64,000 nucleotides of DNA from Plenodomus lindquistii (taxonomy: Eukaryota > Ascomycota > Dothideomycetes > Pleosporales > Leptosphaeriaceae), in NCBI GenBank assembly GCA_025504975.1, contig JANUWI010000001.1:1860001-1924000 (forward strand). The letters run 5' to 3'. The number at the start of each line of letters is the position of its first letter. Position 1 is the first letter of the stretch. Of this stretch, positions 9,701-21,035 are shown piece after piece. The notes beneath the pieces are model-generated. The model saw only the letters and a program-made list of their open reading frames with translations. It had not been told where the DNA came from and did not search any database. Both the position numbers and the translations under genes were made by a program.

Positions 9701-11817
9701 GTTGCCCCTCTTCGAGATGAACTCTCCCAGAACCCTCTTGTCGACCCTGGTGGTGCCTTTGACAAATTCGGCGATGCACTTTGGATCTTCGGCGTCCTCG
9801 ATAATACCCTGTGAGGCCAAAAAGGCGATACCAGCTTTAGGCTTCTCGTTGAACTTGGTTGCGCCTCTTATAATGGTCTTTTTGCGCGCTCGTTGCTCGC
9901 GAAGGGAATCAGCACTTGGGAAGCCCTCCGTGGTAGGCTCGTCATCCAAGCGGTCCGCTATCGATTGGACAAATCCTAGTAGGGCATCTAAGCACAGCGG
10001 CGGTACGTTGACCGTACTCCATGTAGCAGAGTCAGGGAAGGCGTTTCTCGAAAGAAGTCCAACAATGTCCATACAGACATCACCGCGGTCGATCTCACAG
10101 TCGTAGTTGACGAACAACTCAGCCATGAACGACGGTATCCGCACCAAACCTCCGAGGTTCTCGATCATGGCTTCTCGAGCATCGGGCTTCCTAGCTCCAC
10201 CTTCGAGCCCAAGCTTTTGTCGGTCCTTGACTGGTACTGGCGTTGAACGGCCACTGCTGCTATTCTGCTGAGGCGGTTGCTTGATCAGGCTTGGTGCTTG
10301 CGGTACACCTTCGTACAATGAAGGCTCGATGCCAGGTTCCATGGGTATTTCGACCCGCGGGAATAGACATGCAACCAGGTACGATAGGTACAATTCCTGT
10401 TGTAGCTTGAGAACACTTCTGCACGTCGCAAGTAGTGTACCGGCTACTCGCAACGACTCGTTCAGAATGGCCATGTTGTCAGACCTGACCAGCTGGAAGA
10501 TGTGTCGACAAAGAGTATCCTTCGCCAAGTTGGCCAGGCTTGGGTGGCTCGCGATCGATGGTCCTGCAACCTCGAGCGCGACGTCAACGATGCGCAGCGC
10601 CATTACGCGCATAGTGTCTGTATGTTGGCGATCGTGGGGATCAAGCAAATCCACCAGTACTCGAAAGAGCTCTCGTATTGACGGCAGCGAGTACGGCCTG
10701 ATCTCAACTGAAACCTGCGGTTGGCCATCTGCTGCTGTGGCGGGGAGATCCAAGGTGCTGCTGGCAGGGTTTGCCACGCTATCACTGTCGTCCGGCCCCT
10801 TTTCCGAGTTACTGGATTGCTGGGGCGCTTCGACTTTGTGCTGCGCATAGTCGCCTTCTCCGTTGGTGGTAGGGTCCATTTTCAGGCCGTCTTGATCATT
10901 GTCGCGGTCCAGCTCGTCGTCCAGTGCTTCCAGGTCTTCTGGCGATTCGACCTCGAGTGCTTTCAGTCTCCGGAATATGACCTGGCACATGGACACCATG
11001 GCGATTTCCGCAGATCGGCGAAGCAGCTCAGACAGTCTTGCTTGGCAGCACATGCTGAGCCCAGTCTCCATCATCTCACAGACACTCTCGTCACCGAGCA
11101 CTTGTCCCCCCGGGCCTGAAATCATGACTTCCATGAGTCGTAGGATGCGCAGCAGGACAATCTCGTCGGCTGCCGAGTCGCTGGCCTCGAAGCGACAGTG
11201 TGTAATGGCAGACGAGAGCTGCTGCATGGCCTCTGGCAGGCGTGGGGAGTCATGGCTGATGATGCCGTAGGACAGGAACTTTGTGATGGCGATGAGAGCG
11301 AGCGATGTGATGGGCGCAGAGGTGGACGAGGAGCGGATGACTTGGAGGAAGGGGTGGAGCATCGAGGGCGTGTCAAAGGTCCGGATGTCTGGCATGGTGT
11401 TAGCACAACTCGAGCACGGCAGGCATTGCGACTCGTACTCTTGCAGCCCTTCAAATCGTTTCTCAGGCGCGCAAATGCAGACATGAGCGGATTGTCCTGC
11501 ATGCTCTTGCCCTTCTTCCCCCGCAGGCCCCATCTGCTCGGCACGGCCTCCTCTTGCTCTCCCGCGCTGATGATGCCCTGCCCTGTCCGGTCCCGCCGTT
11601 GCACAGCCGGCGTCTTGTTGGAAGAGCTGCCCAGAATGGCGGCCACGGACGAGTGTGCCCAGCGAGCATGCTTTCGCATCGCCGACGTGACGGTGATGCA
11701 TTCTGTGACTACGAGAGCGACGGGGTTGACTGCGACAGTAATCGGCCGGGGCGCCAGGCTGGCAACCGTGTCTTGCAGTGTGGACGCGACATTGTCGTCG
11801 CTCCCGGCGCTCGACAT
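6743..11817 (-). CDS. GEA2: Large ARF guanine-nucleotide exchange factor (GEA/GBF1 family, Sec7 domain)
   Basis: It loads GTP on Arf1 at the early Golgi for COPI coat assembly and is the expected brefeldin A target class. Six exons on the minus strand, 11439-11817, 8843-11388, 8159-8794, 7617-8112, 7182-7564 and 6743-7072, give 1589 residues (yeast Gea1/2 1408/1459, human GBF1 1859). The N-terminal DCB/HUS region includes IRTFDTPSMLHPFLQVIRSS. The Sec7 domain at about 643-831 runs from KAGIAFLASQGII through FRLPGESALIERI, which holds the glutamic-finger Glu, to TYAIIMLNTDQHNPNMK. HDS repeats fill the C-terminal half. The acidic Glu/Lys tail after IFPEEAGKPIKPRASRDER is typical of fungal Gea proteins. 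Introns are 46-108 nt. The start at 11817 lies in a short, less conserved leader and is moderately certain. Confidence 0.95.
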
Positions 11818-12570
11818 GGTGAGGGGTGGGGTATGTGGGCTGGGGACACGCGACGAGGCAGTCGTGGGTGTGCAGTCAATGCGGAGGGGACATGGACAGC
11901 TGTATGCAGCTATGCTGGCGTTGGCAGGCCGTGAATGCACACAACGTCTCTCCCGTATAGCCTCCTGTAAATCAATAAGACTGCGATCTGTCCAGAGTCG
12001 AGGCAACAGTGTCCCAAGGAAGGTGACGCGAATAGTGGCAGGCAACCGCTGGGGAGGCCGTCACATTGCTCTGCTCGAACAACTGGAGCTTCATTCGGAG
12101 GTCCGACCGTTATGACACCCTGGCCCGAGCTAGCATCAGACGGTAGCCGTCTCTCACAATGAGCACAACGTCACTTTGGTCTGGTCTGGTCTCGCCTCTG
12201 ACCTCTGGCAGAATTCAAAACTATCTTATATTGATACAAACAGATATCGTGTCTGCATCTCTCTCAGCTTCAGGCCAGCTACAACGCCTATAATGCAACA
12301 GTTGTCTAATGTATACAATCCACCACATGTTCAAACGCCCTTCCGTCGAGAAAGAAAACGCTGCCAGTGCCACCTGGCACACACCGGCTCGGGCTTTGGA
12401 CTTTTTAGGCTGTTTTCCTTAGATAGTCGGCCCCTCGGGCACCAAGGGTATCGAAAGGAACAAAACATATCATGTCTGATCCATCTGGCCAAGTCGTGAC
12501 TATCATTACCGAGCTGTATGCCGGTCCATGTGCTTCATTTGAGCCTGATCACTAGATGCAATGGGCAGGA
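11818..12570. other. Intergenic region upstream of GEA gene and 3' of ANP1
   Basis: The 753-base spacer holds the GEA promoter and the ANP1 3' flank. Open frames here mostly extend antisense over GEA exon 1. I see no independent gene. Confidence 0.5.
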
Positions 12571-14160
12571 TCAGGACTTCTCCTCTTTCTTCTCCTCCTC
12601 CTTCTTCTTCCCTGCGTTTTCTTCCCTCTTGGGTGGTATGCCTCCCGCTTGATTTGGCTCCTCTTTCGCTGGCTCCTTAGCCTTTTCGGCTTGCGCCTTC
12701 TCCTCGTTCTTGGCTTGCTGGACCAGTTCTTGGACCGTGGCCTTGTCCTTCTCCCAATCGCTCTTCTTCTCATCGAAAGCTGCCTTGAGCTTGTTCTCCT
12801 TCGCCTTCCTCGCCTCTTCCTCGGCTACCTTGGCCTTGCGCTCCTTCTCCATCTCTTCCATGTGACGTAGATCATCGACGCTGGGTTCGTACAAATGCCA
12901 AATGGTGTAGTGCGGGAGTCCGACGACTGAAAACTTCATACGCTTGGCCATCTAAATCGAGTCAATATCGTGAGACCACTGCCGCGGTAGATGTAACTTA
13001 CTTTGCCGAAACCCTCGGTCTCCGCGTGCTTCTCGAAACTGAAGGCAGGGAAGTGGACACCAGCGCGGAAGACTTTGGCCTTGGCTAGAATACTGACACC
13101 ACCGACACCATCGATCTCCATCTCCATGTCTGGGTCACCGTAGGGATCGCGGAGGTAGGCCAAGTGTGGGCGCCATGTGGCGTACTCAGCGTAGCCTTCA
13201 ACAATAACGGCATCTTCGTCCAGTGTGTCTGCAAGTGCCAGTGCCGTCTCTGATTCTTGCCAGGAGTTCAAGTCATATGGTTGCTCGCCGCCTAGCCAGT
13301 CGGGTAGGGGTCGCCAAACGTCTGTAGGACCACTGTCAGTACTTGATCGTACATGGGAAATCACAAGGCTTACTTGGTACAATGACGTCCTTGTTGTGTC
13401 GCATGAGATCCTCGAGAATAGTGAATGGCGCAGTCTCAACATCGACATCTCGCCAGTACACCCAGCTATGGGTTGGTCGGAGAGCAGCGCTCAAGAGCCA
13501 ATTGCGCGCCTGAGCCATGGACTTACGACGGCTAGCTTGCGCTGCGAAGCCATGTCGACTTTCAACATCTTGGTTGACCTTTTGCCCAAAGTCCTTTTCC
13601 ATGACCGAAATTTCGCCAAATTGTAGTCTCGGGTCAGGATTGGCCTGCAGGTCCTCGAGCTTCTCCGTCAGGAGGGCAATTGTGTTGTCCTTGGAGTCGC
13701 CGACCAGGAAGGCGAGATCGATAAGGTTGTGCGGGTAAGTGAGGTTCTTCAGGTGGCCGAAGAACATGTTCAAATGCGGTGCGGCGTCGCGCAACGGGGC
13801 GCAGATGAGGATGCGCTCCTCACGCTCCCACCCTCTCGCCGTGCCCTGAACATTGTTCAGATCATAGTATCGCACCGTCTCGAGCTGGGAGTCGTCGCTG
13901 GACGTGAGGAAGCTGATTGGGCCAGAGCCCAGATTCGGTCTCAGGTCGGGGAAGAAGAAGAAGAGGCCGGTGAAGAAAAGGGAAGCGCCCAAGAGCAGGC
14001 GCTGGATCAATTGTCTCCGCCGCCTGAGCGCAGGCTGTGACCGCGGCTGGAATCTGCAGGGGCGATTGTAGTCAGAATCATGCTTCTTGGAGCCGTGGTG
14101 GTAAAGGAGGTGTGCGGGAAGCCGCAGCGAGAACAAGGTGCTGAACATGGCGGCTGCCAT
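12571..14160 (-). CDS. ANP1: Mannan polymerase II complex subunit, Anp1 type
   Basis: A type II Golgi membrane protein of the Anp1/Mnn9/Van1 family, which extends the alpha-1,6-mannan backbone of N-glycans. Exons 13374-14160, 13002-13321 and 12571-12951 give 495 residues. A basic cytosolic tail (RRRRQ) precedes one membrane segment at about 51-70 (LLLGASLFFTGLFFFF). The luminal domain contains the Anp1-like YYDLNNVQGTARGWEREERI, then AFLVGDSKDNT and the metal-binding motif YWRDVDVETAP near residue 238. The last exon encodes a highly charged Lys/Glu coiled coil after a YTIWHLYEPSVDDLRHME core, the reason I call Anp1 over Mnn9 or Van1. Two introns of 50-52 nt restore frame. An in-frame extension upstream of 14160 exists, but the ATG just before the basic tail fits the family better. 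Confidence 0.9.
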
Positions 14161-16226
14161 GGCCGTACGTACTTGTGAGGTTGAATAGAAAAGGTGCCCC
14201 CTCCTTGCGAAGGATATGCCCCGTTGGAGAAGGCATGGCGGTGCATCTTCCCTTTGGACGTGGAATGTAAGGGCAACATCCAGAGACGTTGTGCAGATTC
14301 GGGCCACTCCCTTGGACAGACCCCCGGTCACCTCTGACCCGCCAGATCACCAAAGCGTCGTGGAGCAAGGTGGCACTTGTTGAGCCAGTCCACGGCGCAA
14401 CACAGCACGATTGCTGAGCAGGAAGAGGATCGCACTGTGTGAGGACGGCGTGGCTGGAGATGCAGGCGCGATGCTGGGGATGTTGCGCAAGGCTGCGCGG
14501 ACTCGGAGATCAGGGCTTGGCTTAAGATGGGATGCGTTGCGCTAAGGCCACCGTTGACGGGCGTCCAGGGCTCTTATGGCTCTTGTAGTCGTCGAGACGT
14601 GGGCAGGCGCGGGAAGGCCGATTGATCTTCTTTCACGCGGGGCTGACGAGATGCACCGTGGGCATGGCGAACTGGTGTATGGACAGCTTGCAAGATTACC
14701 TGCTGGGCCCTGGAAGTGCAATGATGCGCCAAGCCTCTAACCACGACGTTTCAGACTTCAACCAGAGTCATGATGCGCAGGACTACTCTAATTTAACCTT
14801 ATGAGGTACCAACGACGTGTGGACTACAACTATTGGCTTCCAGTGCCAGTGACGCGCGTTTCATGATGAAATCGTTGCTAGAATACGATGCTTGCATAGT
14901 ATACGAAACAGAATAACTTGAGCCGCGGCAGTTATGGCAGAAGCTGGTTTAGCAATAAAGGCGGCATACACATCAAGCGCACGAGTGGACGACATCAATA
15001 GACAAAGGTTGCATTCGAACGAGAACTATATAATACAGGGGCTACAACGGCGACCAACGCAACCTAGAAAATTTTCCTCGAAACTGCATCATTGTTAGCA
15101 GTGGTCTGCAAACAATCTCTTAACAACTATAGTTGTTGCTTTGAGCTCAGACAGCCGTTTTAAATCAAGCGCCCGCCACCGGCATCCAGTCGTGACAGCC
15201 CAAGACGGAGTGCCACAACCTTCAGCACGAAGACCACAATCACGCGTCGCTGAACAAGCCAGCAACGCAACTCCACAACCCATCATCCCAGCCGAGACTG
15301 GTAAGGTGCGGGAGGATGACCCGGCGGCAGATTGTCATGGAATGGATAGACTAGGTTTTCTTCCTGGCGATGGGTGGAGGGATCGGTGTGCTTACCTGGA
15401 GATGGAGGTGATCCAAGAATGGGATGAGCAACATCGTCTGTGTCTGCGTAGCATGTCAGCGACGCTCCTTTTGAATGGTGCAAACAAGAGGTGGAAAAGA
15501 GGCTTCAATATCAGACAAAGGTAAGCGGTATAAGCTATCTTCAAGAAAATTCAGTAGCAGAACTGTATAATACGTTCATCATTGAAGTGGGAGGCATGGA
15601 ACAGAGTTGCGGAAGGGCTTACCGGTGCAAGAGGGCCGCGAGCGATGCCAGCATGTTAGTAGAAGATGCAGTCGCAACACTACATAGAATATGGTCTAAT
15701 CAATCAAATACAGCATTGAAGTATCGTGGTCGCAGTACGGTCGTGAGGTACCCTATCTCGCTTTCGCGCGCGTTTCGCATGCTCACGAGCGTCTCATCAT
15801 TTGCAGTGACTGTCGGCATGAACCATGAGCTTGTAGCACTCGAACATCGTAATGTGGACGCTCAGCACAGCTCGAGGTGCTTCGAGAACGCACAGCATCT
15901 GCAAAAGTCAGTCAAAGGCCAAGACTTCCAACGCAAAATCTGAGAATGTCGAGAGACAGATCAGAGGGTGGTGCATGTGTTCGTTGCTCATGTGAGATCA
16001 CAAGAACGTGTTTCAAGGGTATCAATCATGAAAGAAGGGAGGTTGTGAGAGGTGGGTGGTGTTGACATACCTGACGCGAGAGTGTGGAGTGCAAAGGAAG
16101 CTGGACCGTTGCGCGAAGAAAATTAAGCTGGAGCTCGAACTCTTGGCGGCTTAGTCACCACGATCTTTCTGCGACGATGAGATCACAACGCGCAACACCA
16201 CGAGCTCAGTACCCCACACATACAAG
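14161..16226. other. 2-kb divergent spacer between ANP1 and MTR3, no confident gene
   Basis: The segment 15141-15945 on the plus strand stays open in pieces. It contains intron-like signals (CAGACAAAGGTAAGC at about 15513, acceptor TTCAGTAGCAG near 15560), but no ATG-initiated frame joins them convincingly. It could be a small unrecognised spliced gene, a non-coding transcript or a relic. The rest (14161-15140, 15950-16226) looks like promoter DNA for the flanking genes. Confidence 0.4.
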
Positions 16227-17259
16227 ATGAACACCGATCGACGAAGAAACAACGCGCCGAGCGGCGGGACGAGCGCGCCGGTGTTTGCGCAGATTATCAG
16301 AGACCCAGGCTACCTGCAGAAATTACGGCCATCAAGATCAAGAGGTCCCAATGAGCTCCGCAGGATCTGTGAGTTCTTACAGTTGCGACAGCTTGCATGT
16401 CGAGTGCTTACGCCGAAACCTAGTCCTTCAGACCGCCATCATTCCCTCGGCTTCTGGTTCCGCTTACCTCGAAATCCCCTCCTCCTCGCCCTCTTCCACT
16501 TCGACACTCATCTCTCCGACTTCATCCCTCAAGATCACTGCCTCAATACAAGGTCCCAAGCCTCTCCCGCGTAGCGCGCCGTTTAGCCCATCCCTCCTTC
16601 TCACCACGACCGTCAAGTTTGCACCTTTCGCAACACGCCAACGAAGAGGCTACATACGCGATGCTGCAGAGCGAGACCTGGGCGTGCACCTCGAGACAGC
16701 ACTGCGAGGTGTCATCATCGGCGAGCGATGGCCAAAGAGTGGGGTCGAAGTCGTGGTAACGATCCTGGAAGGAGATGAAGACGGCTGGTGGGGCGACTCA
16801 GAGAGCGAAGGCACCTCGAAAGGCAGCGGATGGGGTCTGTTGAACGTATTGGCGGGCTGCATAACAGTAGCCAGCGCCGCGATTACAGACGCTGGAATTG
16901 ACTGTGTCGACGTAGTGTGCGGAGGTGTTGCAGCAATCGTACGGAACCCAGACGCGCAAGGCGAAAAAGAACTGGCCCGGATTCTTGACCCATGTCCGGC
17001 AGAGCACAAGGATGTCGTTGCGGCGTGCGCCATTGGCTACCTTGCTTCACGAGATGAGATCACGGAGATCTGGATGAAGGGAGATGTCGGCTCAGATCCG
17101 GATGCTCTAATCGAGGGAGCTACCCATGCAGCAGTCGGCGGCCTGGCTGTCGTCAAGGAGGTTCTGCTCGAAGCGTTGCAAGCGAAGTTTCAGGGGCAGA
17201 TCGAGAGTAACGAAGCTGGACTCAAGAGGAAGGCTGCTGATGTAGAGATGACTGGTTGA
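16227..17259 (+). CDS. MTR3: RNA exosome core subunit MTR3 (RNase PH-like)
   Basis: One of six RNase PH-fold ring subunits of the nuclear and cytoplasmic exosome; in fungi the ring is structural, not catalytic. Exons 16227-16368 and 16424-17259 (55-nt intron, GTGAGT...CCTAG) give 325 residues. The splice restores the diagnostic RRIFLQTAIIPSASGSAYLEI, the beginning of the RNase PH domain. Later segments RRGYIRDAAERDLGVHLE, LLNVLAGCITVASAAITDAGI and DVVCGGVAAIV follow the family order. An Asp/Gly/Ser-rich insert (GDEDGWWGDSESEG) sits between strands. The start gives the short basic leader MNTDRRRNNAPSGG common in fungal MTR3. A long in-frame extension of exon 2 upstream is only intron sequence. 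Confidence 0.93.
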
Positions 17260-17274
17260 AGCATGTGGCCGGTT

Positions 17275-17469
17275 CTACACTGCCAAAGGCGCAGTAACGC
17301 GCAAGAATCCACGCCTTTTCGCGAGTATACTCGCCGCAGCGTCTGCGATCGACCAAAGCAAAGCGACAGCCGCCACGAACCCAATCAAGCTATGAACGAT
17401 GCTGTGAAAGGCACCAAGAGCCATCAGAGGGTACTTCGTCTTTGTGGGCGAATCACAGGCATTGGACAT
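17275..17469 (-). CDS. Possible small membrane protein or C-terminal exon (weak)
   Basis: The minus strand encodes about 65 residues from an ATG at 17469. They include hydrophobic stretches HSIVHSLIGFVAAVALLW and a basic end (AKRRGFLRV). The frame stays open upstream to about 17590, giving a second hydrophobic piece (LACSVAIAEVLATGGGLW), so this could be the last exon of a polytopic membrane protein. I could not find convincing upstream exons. It begins 15 bases past the MTR3 stop, convergent with it. Function unknown. Confidence 0.3.
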   Translation of the reverse strand: MSNACDSPTKTKYPLMALGAFHSIVHSLIGFVAAVALLWSIADAAASILAKRRGFLRVTAPLAV

Positions 17470-18484
17470 TCTTGCACTTCGTAGCCAGAGACCACCTCCA
17501 GTAGCCAATACCTCAGCTATTGCTACAGAACAGGCCAGCCGCCATCTTCGAGACGTGCAATTGAAAAATAGAAGACCGTCTCCACAGTTCCATGCTGCAT
17601 CCAGCTCCTACCGTTCTATAAGCCCTAATTACTTTGACATAGAGACGACATCTCAATGCAGACATGAAATCTCCCCACGAAACTAGGACGACTTCGCACC
17701 TGCTGATCTGACTGAGGATATCTAAGTCTGCATTGTAGCGAGCCGTGGTGAGCAACTGCTCATCTTGTTCTTCACACAGTGGGATCATGCCAAGCCATCA
17801 GCACGGAGCTTCGGAAGCGGTGATTGGTGCGCGATTGCAAACATGGCTCCTGCCATCCCTACAAGATCCTTCTGCAGATACCGTAGCAGCGTCATTACAC
17901 ATTCCTCAGACTGTCCAAGATCAATGACATTGTCTCTAACACGGTTACACCATGGGCTCAATTCGGCGCATTCACCGTGCTTGTCGCAATGCCGTTGATC
18001 TGATTAGTGTCTTCGGCCAGATGCTCAGGTAGGCATGGCAACAGCGGAGCTCTGTGAAGCTTTGCTGCTATCACCATGAAGCAGCCTGCCGAGATTGCGG
18101 GGGCGCACTTGCACCATCAAGAAGGGAAGGTTGTCTATCTACAACATTCTACCTGCCGCTTGCCGTCCAATTTGCAATCACCCACTTTCACAATGTTGGC
18201 TTGATATCCTCTTCCCGTCGTCTTGCACCAATTCACTCATTTTGCCCATTCTTTCTTGGTTGCTTGCCGCAGACAACACCGTCTAGACCTCATTCGCTCG
18301 TCATCTCGGCTCGGGTATCCGACTAGCCCGTTGCTTGTACCCGCTGGCCTGCAACTAGTCTGGTGCATTATCACGATACAGGTTCTGGCGAGGATAACAA
18401 GAGGCTTGGAGGATTTGCGGCGTGCTTATTTAGAGCTGAGCCCTGCCGGTCTTTCCACAGTCACATTTGTGGTTGTCGTTCGCT
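17470..18484. other. Spacer between MTR3 and the GH72 gene
   Basis: About 1 kb. The first 120 bases extend the weak minus-strand membrane frame. The rest includes the promoter and C/T-rich leader of the GH72 gene. Short open frames on the plus strand (around 17820-17990) have no ATG-started, family-like content. Confidence 0.4.
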
Positions 18485-20176
18485 ATGCCATCTGTGAGTT
18501 ATTCGAACCCAACTTCAACCGAACGCGGAGTTTTGGTTGGTGTTTCTCACCATGTGGAGAAAGGCTAATGGCGCATAGCTCACTCGCGCGCTCGCGCTTC
18601 TGCCCGCGTTCTTCGCAGCCGTGGCGTATGCGGTTCGCCCTGTGGAGGTCCAAGGCCAGGACTTTGTAGTGACAGGCACGGACAAGAGGCTGATGATTGT
18701 TGGTGTCGACTACCAGCCCGGTGGTCAAGGAGCGTACAAGCCTTCACAAGGTTCCGATGCTCTGACTGACGCCGATGTTTGTCTGCGCGATGCTACCATT
18801 ATGCAGAAGTTGGGTGTGAGTAGATACGCCACAATCCCTAGTAAACTCGGAAAGCTGACATGGTCTAGGTCAACACCATCCGGGTGTACAACGTTGACCC
18901 TACACTTGACCATTCACCGTGCGCCTCCATTTTCAATGCAGCTGGAATCTACATGATTATCGATGTCAATTCGCCTTTGCCTGGCGAGAGTATCAACCGT
19001 GCGGCGCCATGGACGTCTTATAATTCTGATTACTTGACTCGCGTTTTCGGTATCATTGAGAACTTCAAGGGCTTCCCCAACACGCTCGCTTTCTTCGCCG
19101 CCAATGAAGTCATGAATGATCTGGATACCGCCCAGTACAATCCTCAGTACATTCGTGCCGTTCAGCGCGACCTGAAGAATTACATCGCGAAGCACTCCAG
19201 CCGCACCATTCCCGTTGGCTACTCGGCTGCAGATGTTCGCGAGATCCTGAAAGACACTTGGGCATACATGCAGTGTGTTCACGAGGATGACCAGTCTTCG
19301 TCTGACTTCTTCGGCCTCAATTCGTACGTTGAACCTGTACCGTTAATCATCTGTGCATGTCCACTGACGCCACCACCCATTGTAGATACAGCTGGTGTGG
19401 CGCTGATGCCACCTTCCAAACTTCTGGGTATAGTGACCTGGTTGTTATGTTCAACCAGTCTGCAATCCCAGTCTTTGTACGCGTCTTCCAACTCACTTCC
19501 TCGCTTAAATTATTAATCCCACCCACAGTACTCTGAGTACGGCTGTAACCGTGTACAACCCCGCGTCTTCAACGAAGTGGAGACTCTCTATGGCCCCGAA
19601 ATGACCTCCCTTTCTGGCGGCCTCGTCTACGAGTACAGCCAAGAAGAAGCAGACTACGGCCTCGTAAACATCAACACCAATGGCTCCGTCTCCCTCCGCC
19701 AAGACTACGACAATCTCCAGGACCAATACAACAAACTCGACACGCAACTCTTGCAATCCGCCAACCCGGCGTCAACATCCATCAAGGCCCCCGAGTGCAG
19801 CGACAGTCTCGTCACCGCGGAGAATTTTAGCAAAAACTTCACGATACCTGCTGTTTGCCCTGGATGTCAAGATCTGATTGACAACGGCATTGAGAACCCG
19901 CAGAGAGGCGCATTGGTCCGCGTTACTGATACCAAGGTTAAGCAGGAGGTATTTGGGTCCACTGGGCAGCAGGTTCAGAACTTGGAGCTGAGGATCGTTG
20001 AAGACGATGGGTCTAATACGCCTGGAGGGGAAAACACGAGTCCGAGTGCTACGAGCGGTAGTGGGACTGGCACTGCGCCGCAGCCTTCGGCGACGAAGAC
20101 GGGCGCTGCTGGTCGCCTTGGTCCCTGTGTGGGCATGCTCTCTGCATGTCTGGTGCTGGCCTTGGCACTGTTGTAA
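18485..20176 (+). CDS. GEL: 1,3-beta-glucanosyltransferase, GH72, GPI-anchored (GAS/GEL family)
   Basis: It cuts and re-ligates beta-1,3-glucan chains in the cell wall. Five exons, 18485-18493, 18579-18815, 18869-19323, 19386-19476 and 19529-20176, give 479 residues. Exon 1 codes only three residues, and the signal peptide ([18 protein letters not shown]) is mostly in exon 2. GH72 landmarks are present: [18 protein letters not shown] [11 protein letters not shown], the acid/base Glu in [10 protein letters not shown] and the nucleophile Glu in FSEYGC-type FYSEYGC, restored by the last intron. Two Cys-containing segments follow ([15 protein letters not shown]), then a Ser/Thr/Gly-rich stretch and a hydrophobic GPI-signal tail ([13 protein letters not shown]). 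There is no C-terminal X8/CBM43 module, so it belongs to the Gel1-like, CBM43-lacking subgroup. Frame and motif continuity across all introns make this secure. Confidence 0.95.
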
Positions 20177-21035
20177 GAGCCGGGGTGTTATCATTGCGTA
20201 TTGTTTTCCTGCATTATTGTGATGCTGAGGGCATGGACTGCGCTTGGAGAGGACTTAACGACTTAATGGCTTGATTTAGGGCCAGTCGGTGGCCGGGATT
20301 TGATGGAGTTCACTTTTTGAGTACATGGTTTGGGCGAATATACCCTTTATATCGAGAAGCGAGGAGCTGGTAGTTTGGAGTTGGAATTACAATATTACAG
20401 CTGCATACCGAGTTCTCAATCATCATTCACACTGTGACAGTCCTTTGGGTGCTTGGTGGTGAATCTGTTTGACCCAAATACACCGCTACAGATTGATGTT
20501 CCACCCGGCAACGTGGATGTAAGATCGCATTCTGGTAATGTTTATTGGTGGTTCTACATCAGTAGGTACGTATACACGTAAGTTCATGCTCGTCATACCA
20601 CATTCCATCGCATGTTGATGCCTGCTAAGAGGCTCTCACGGAGCCGAAGAACCCGGGTAGAGGCCTGGCAGTGCTGAGATTCTGGTAAGAAACTCCAAAT
20701 AACTATATCCACAACAACAGTGATAGAGCACTATTTCCTTACTGGAATGGGATGAAACTGTACCACTGGCTTCTAAGTCACTACTAGAGCATAGCTATAG
20801 GCTTAGAGGCTTTGATGTCTTGATTTGGTGTCGTCGTGTTACAGAATGTGTAGATACTCGCCTGTTGCAGCTCTATTTCCAGGTTCCTTGACTCCCGCAG
20901 AGACAGGACCCCAGAACAGACTGGAGACACAACAACTCACATCAGTAGGATGATCAAGTGGCGGTACAAACCGCACTATGTAGTATCCACACCCCGTTCT
21001 ATTCCATATTCCCAGCCCACCAAGAAGACCAGCAA
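20177..21035. other. Convergent spacer between GH72 gene and DCL1
   Basis: About 860 bases of 3' flank for both genes. No gene, repeat array or RNA gene is recognised. Confidence 0.5.

Noticed and set aside
9474..10106. 210-codon plus-strand frame
   Set aside because: Antisense shadow of the Sec7-domain exon of the GEA gene.
11198..12115. 305-codon plus-strand frame over the 5' part of the GEA gene
   Set aside because: Antisense to secure coding exons (exon 1 and part of exon 2), with no recognisable motifs.
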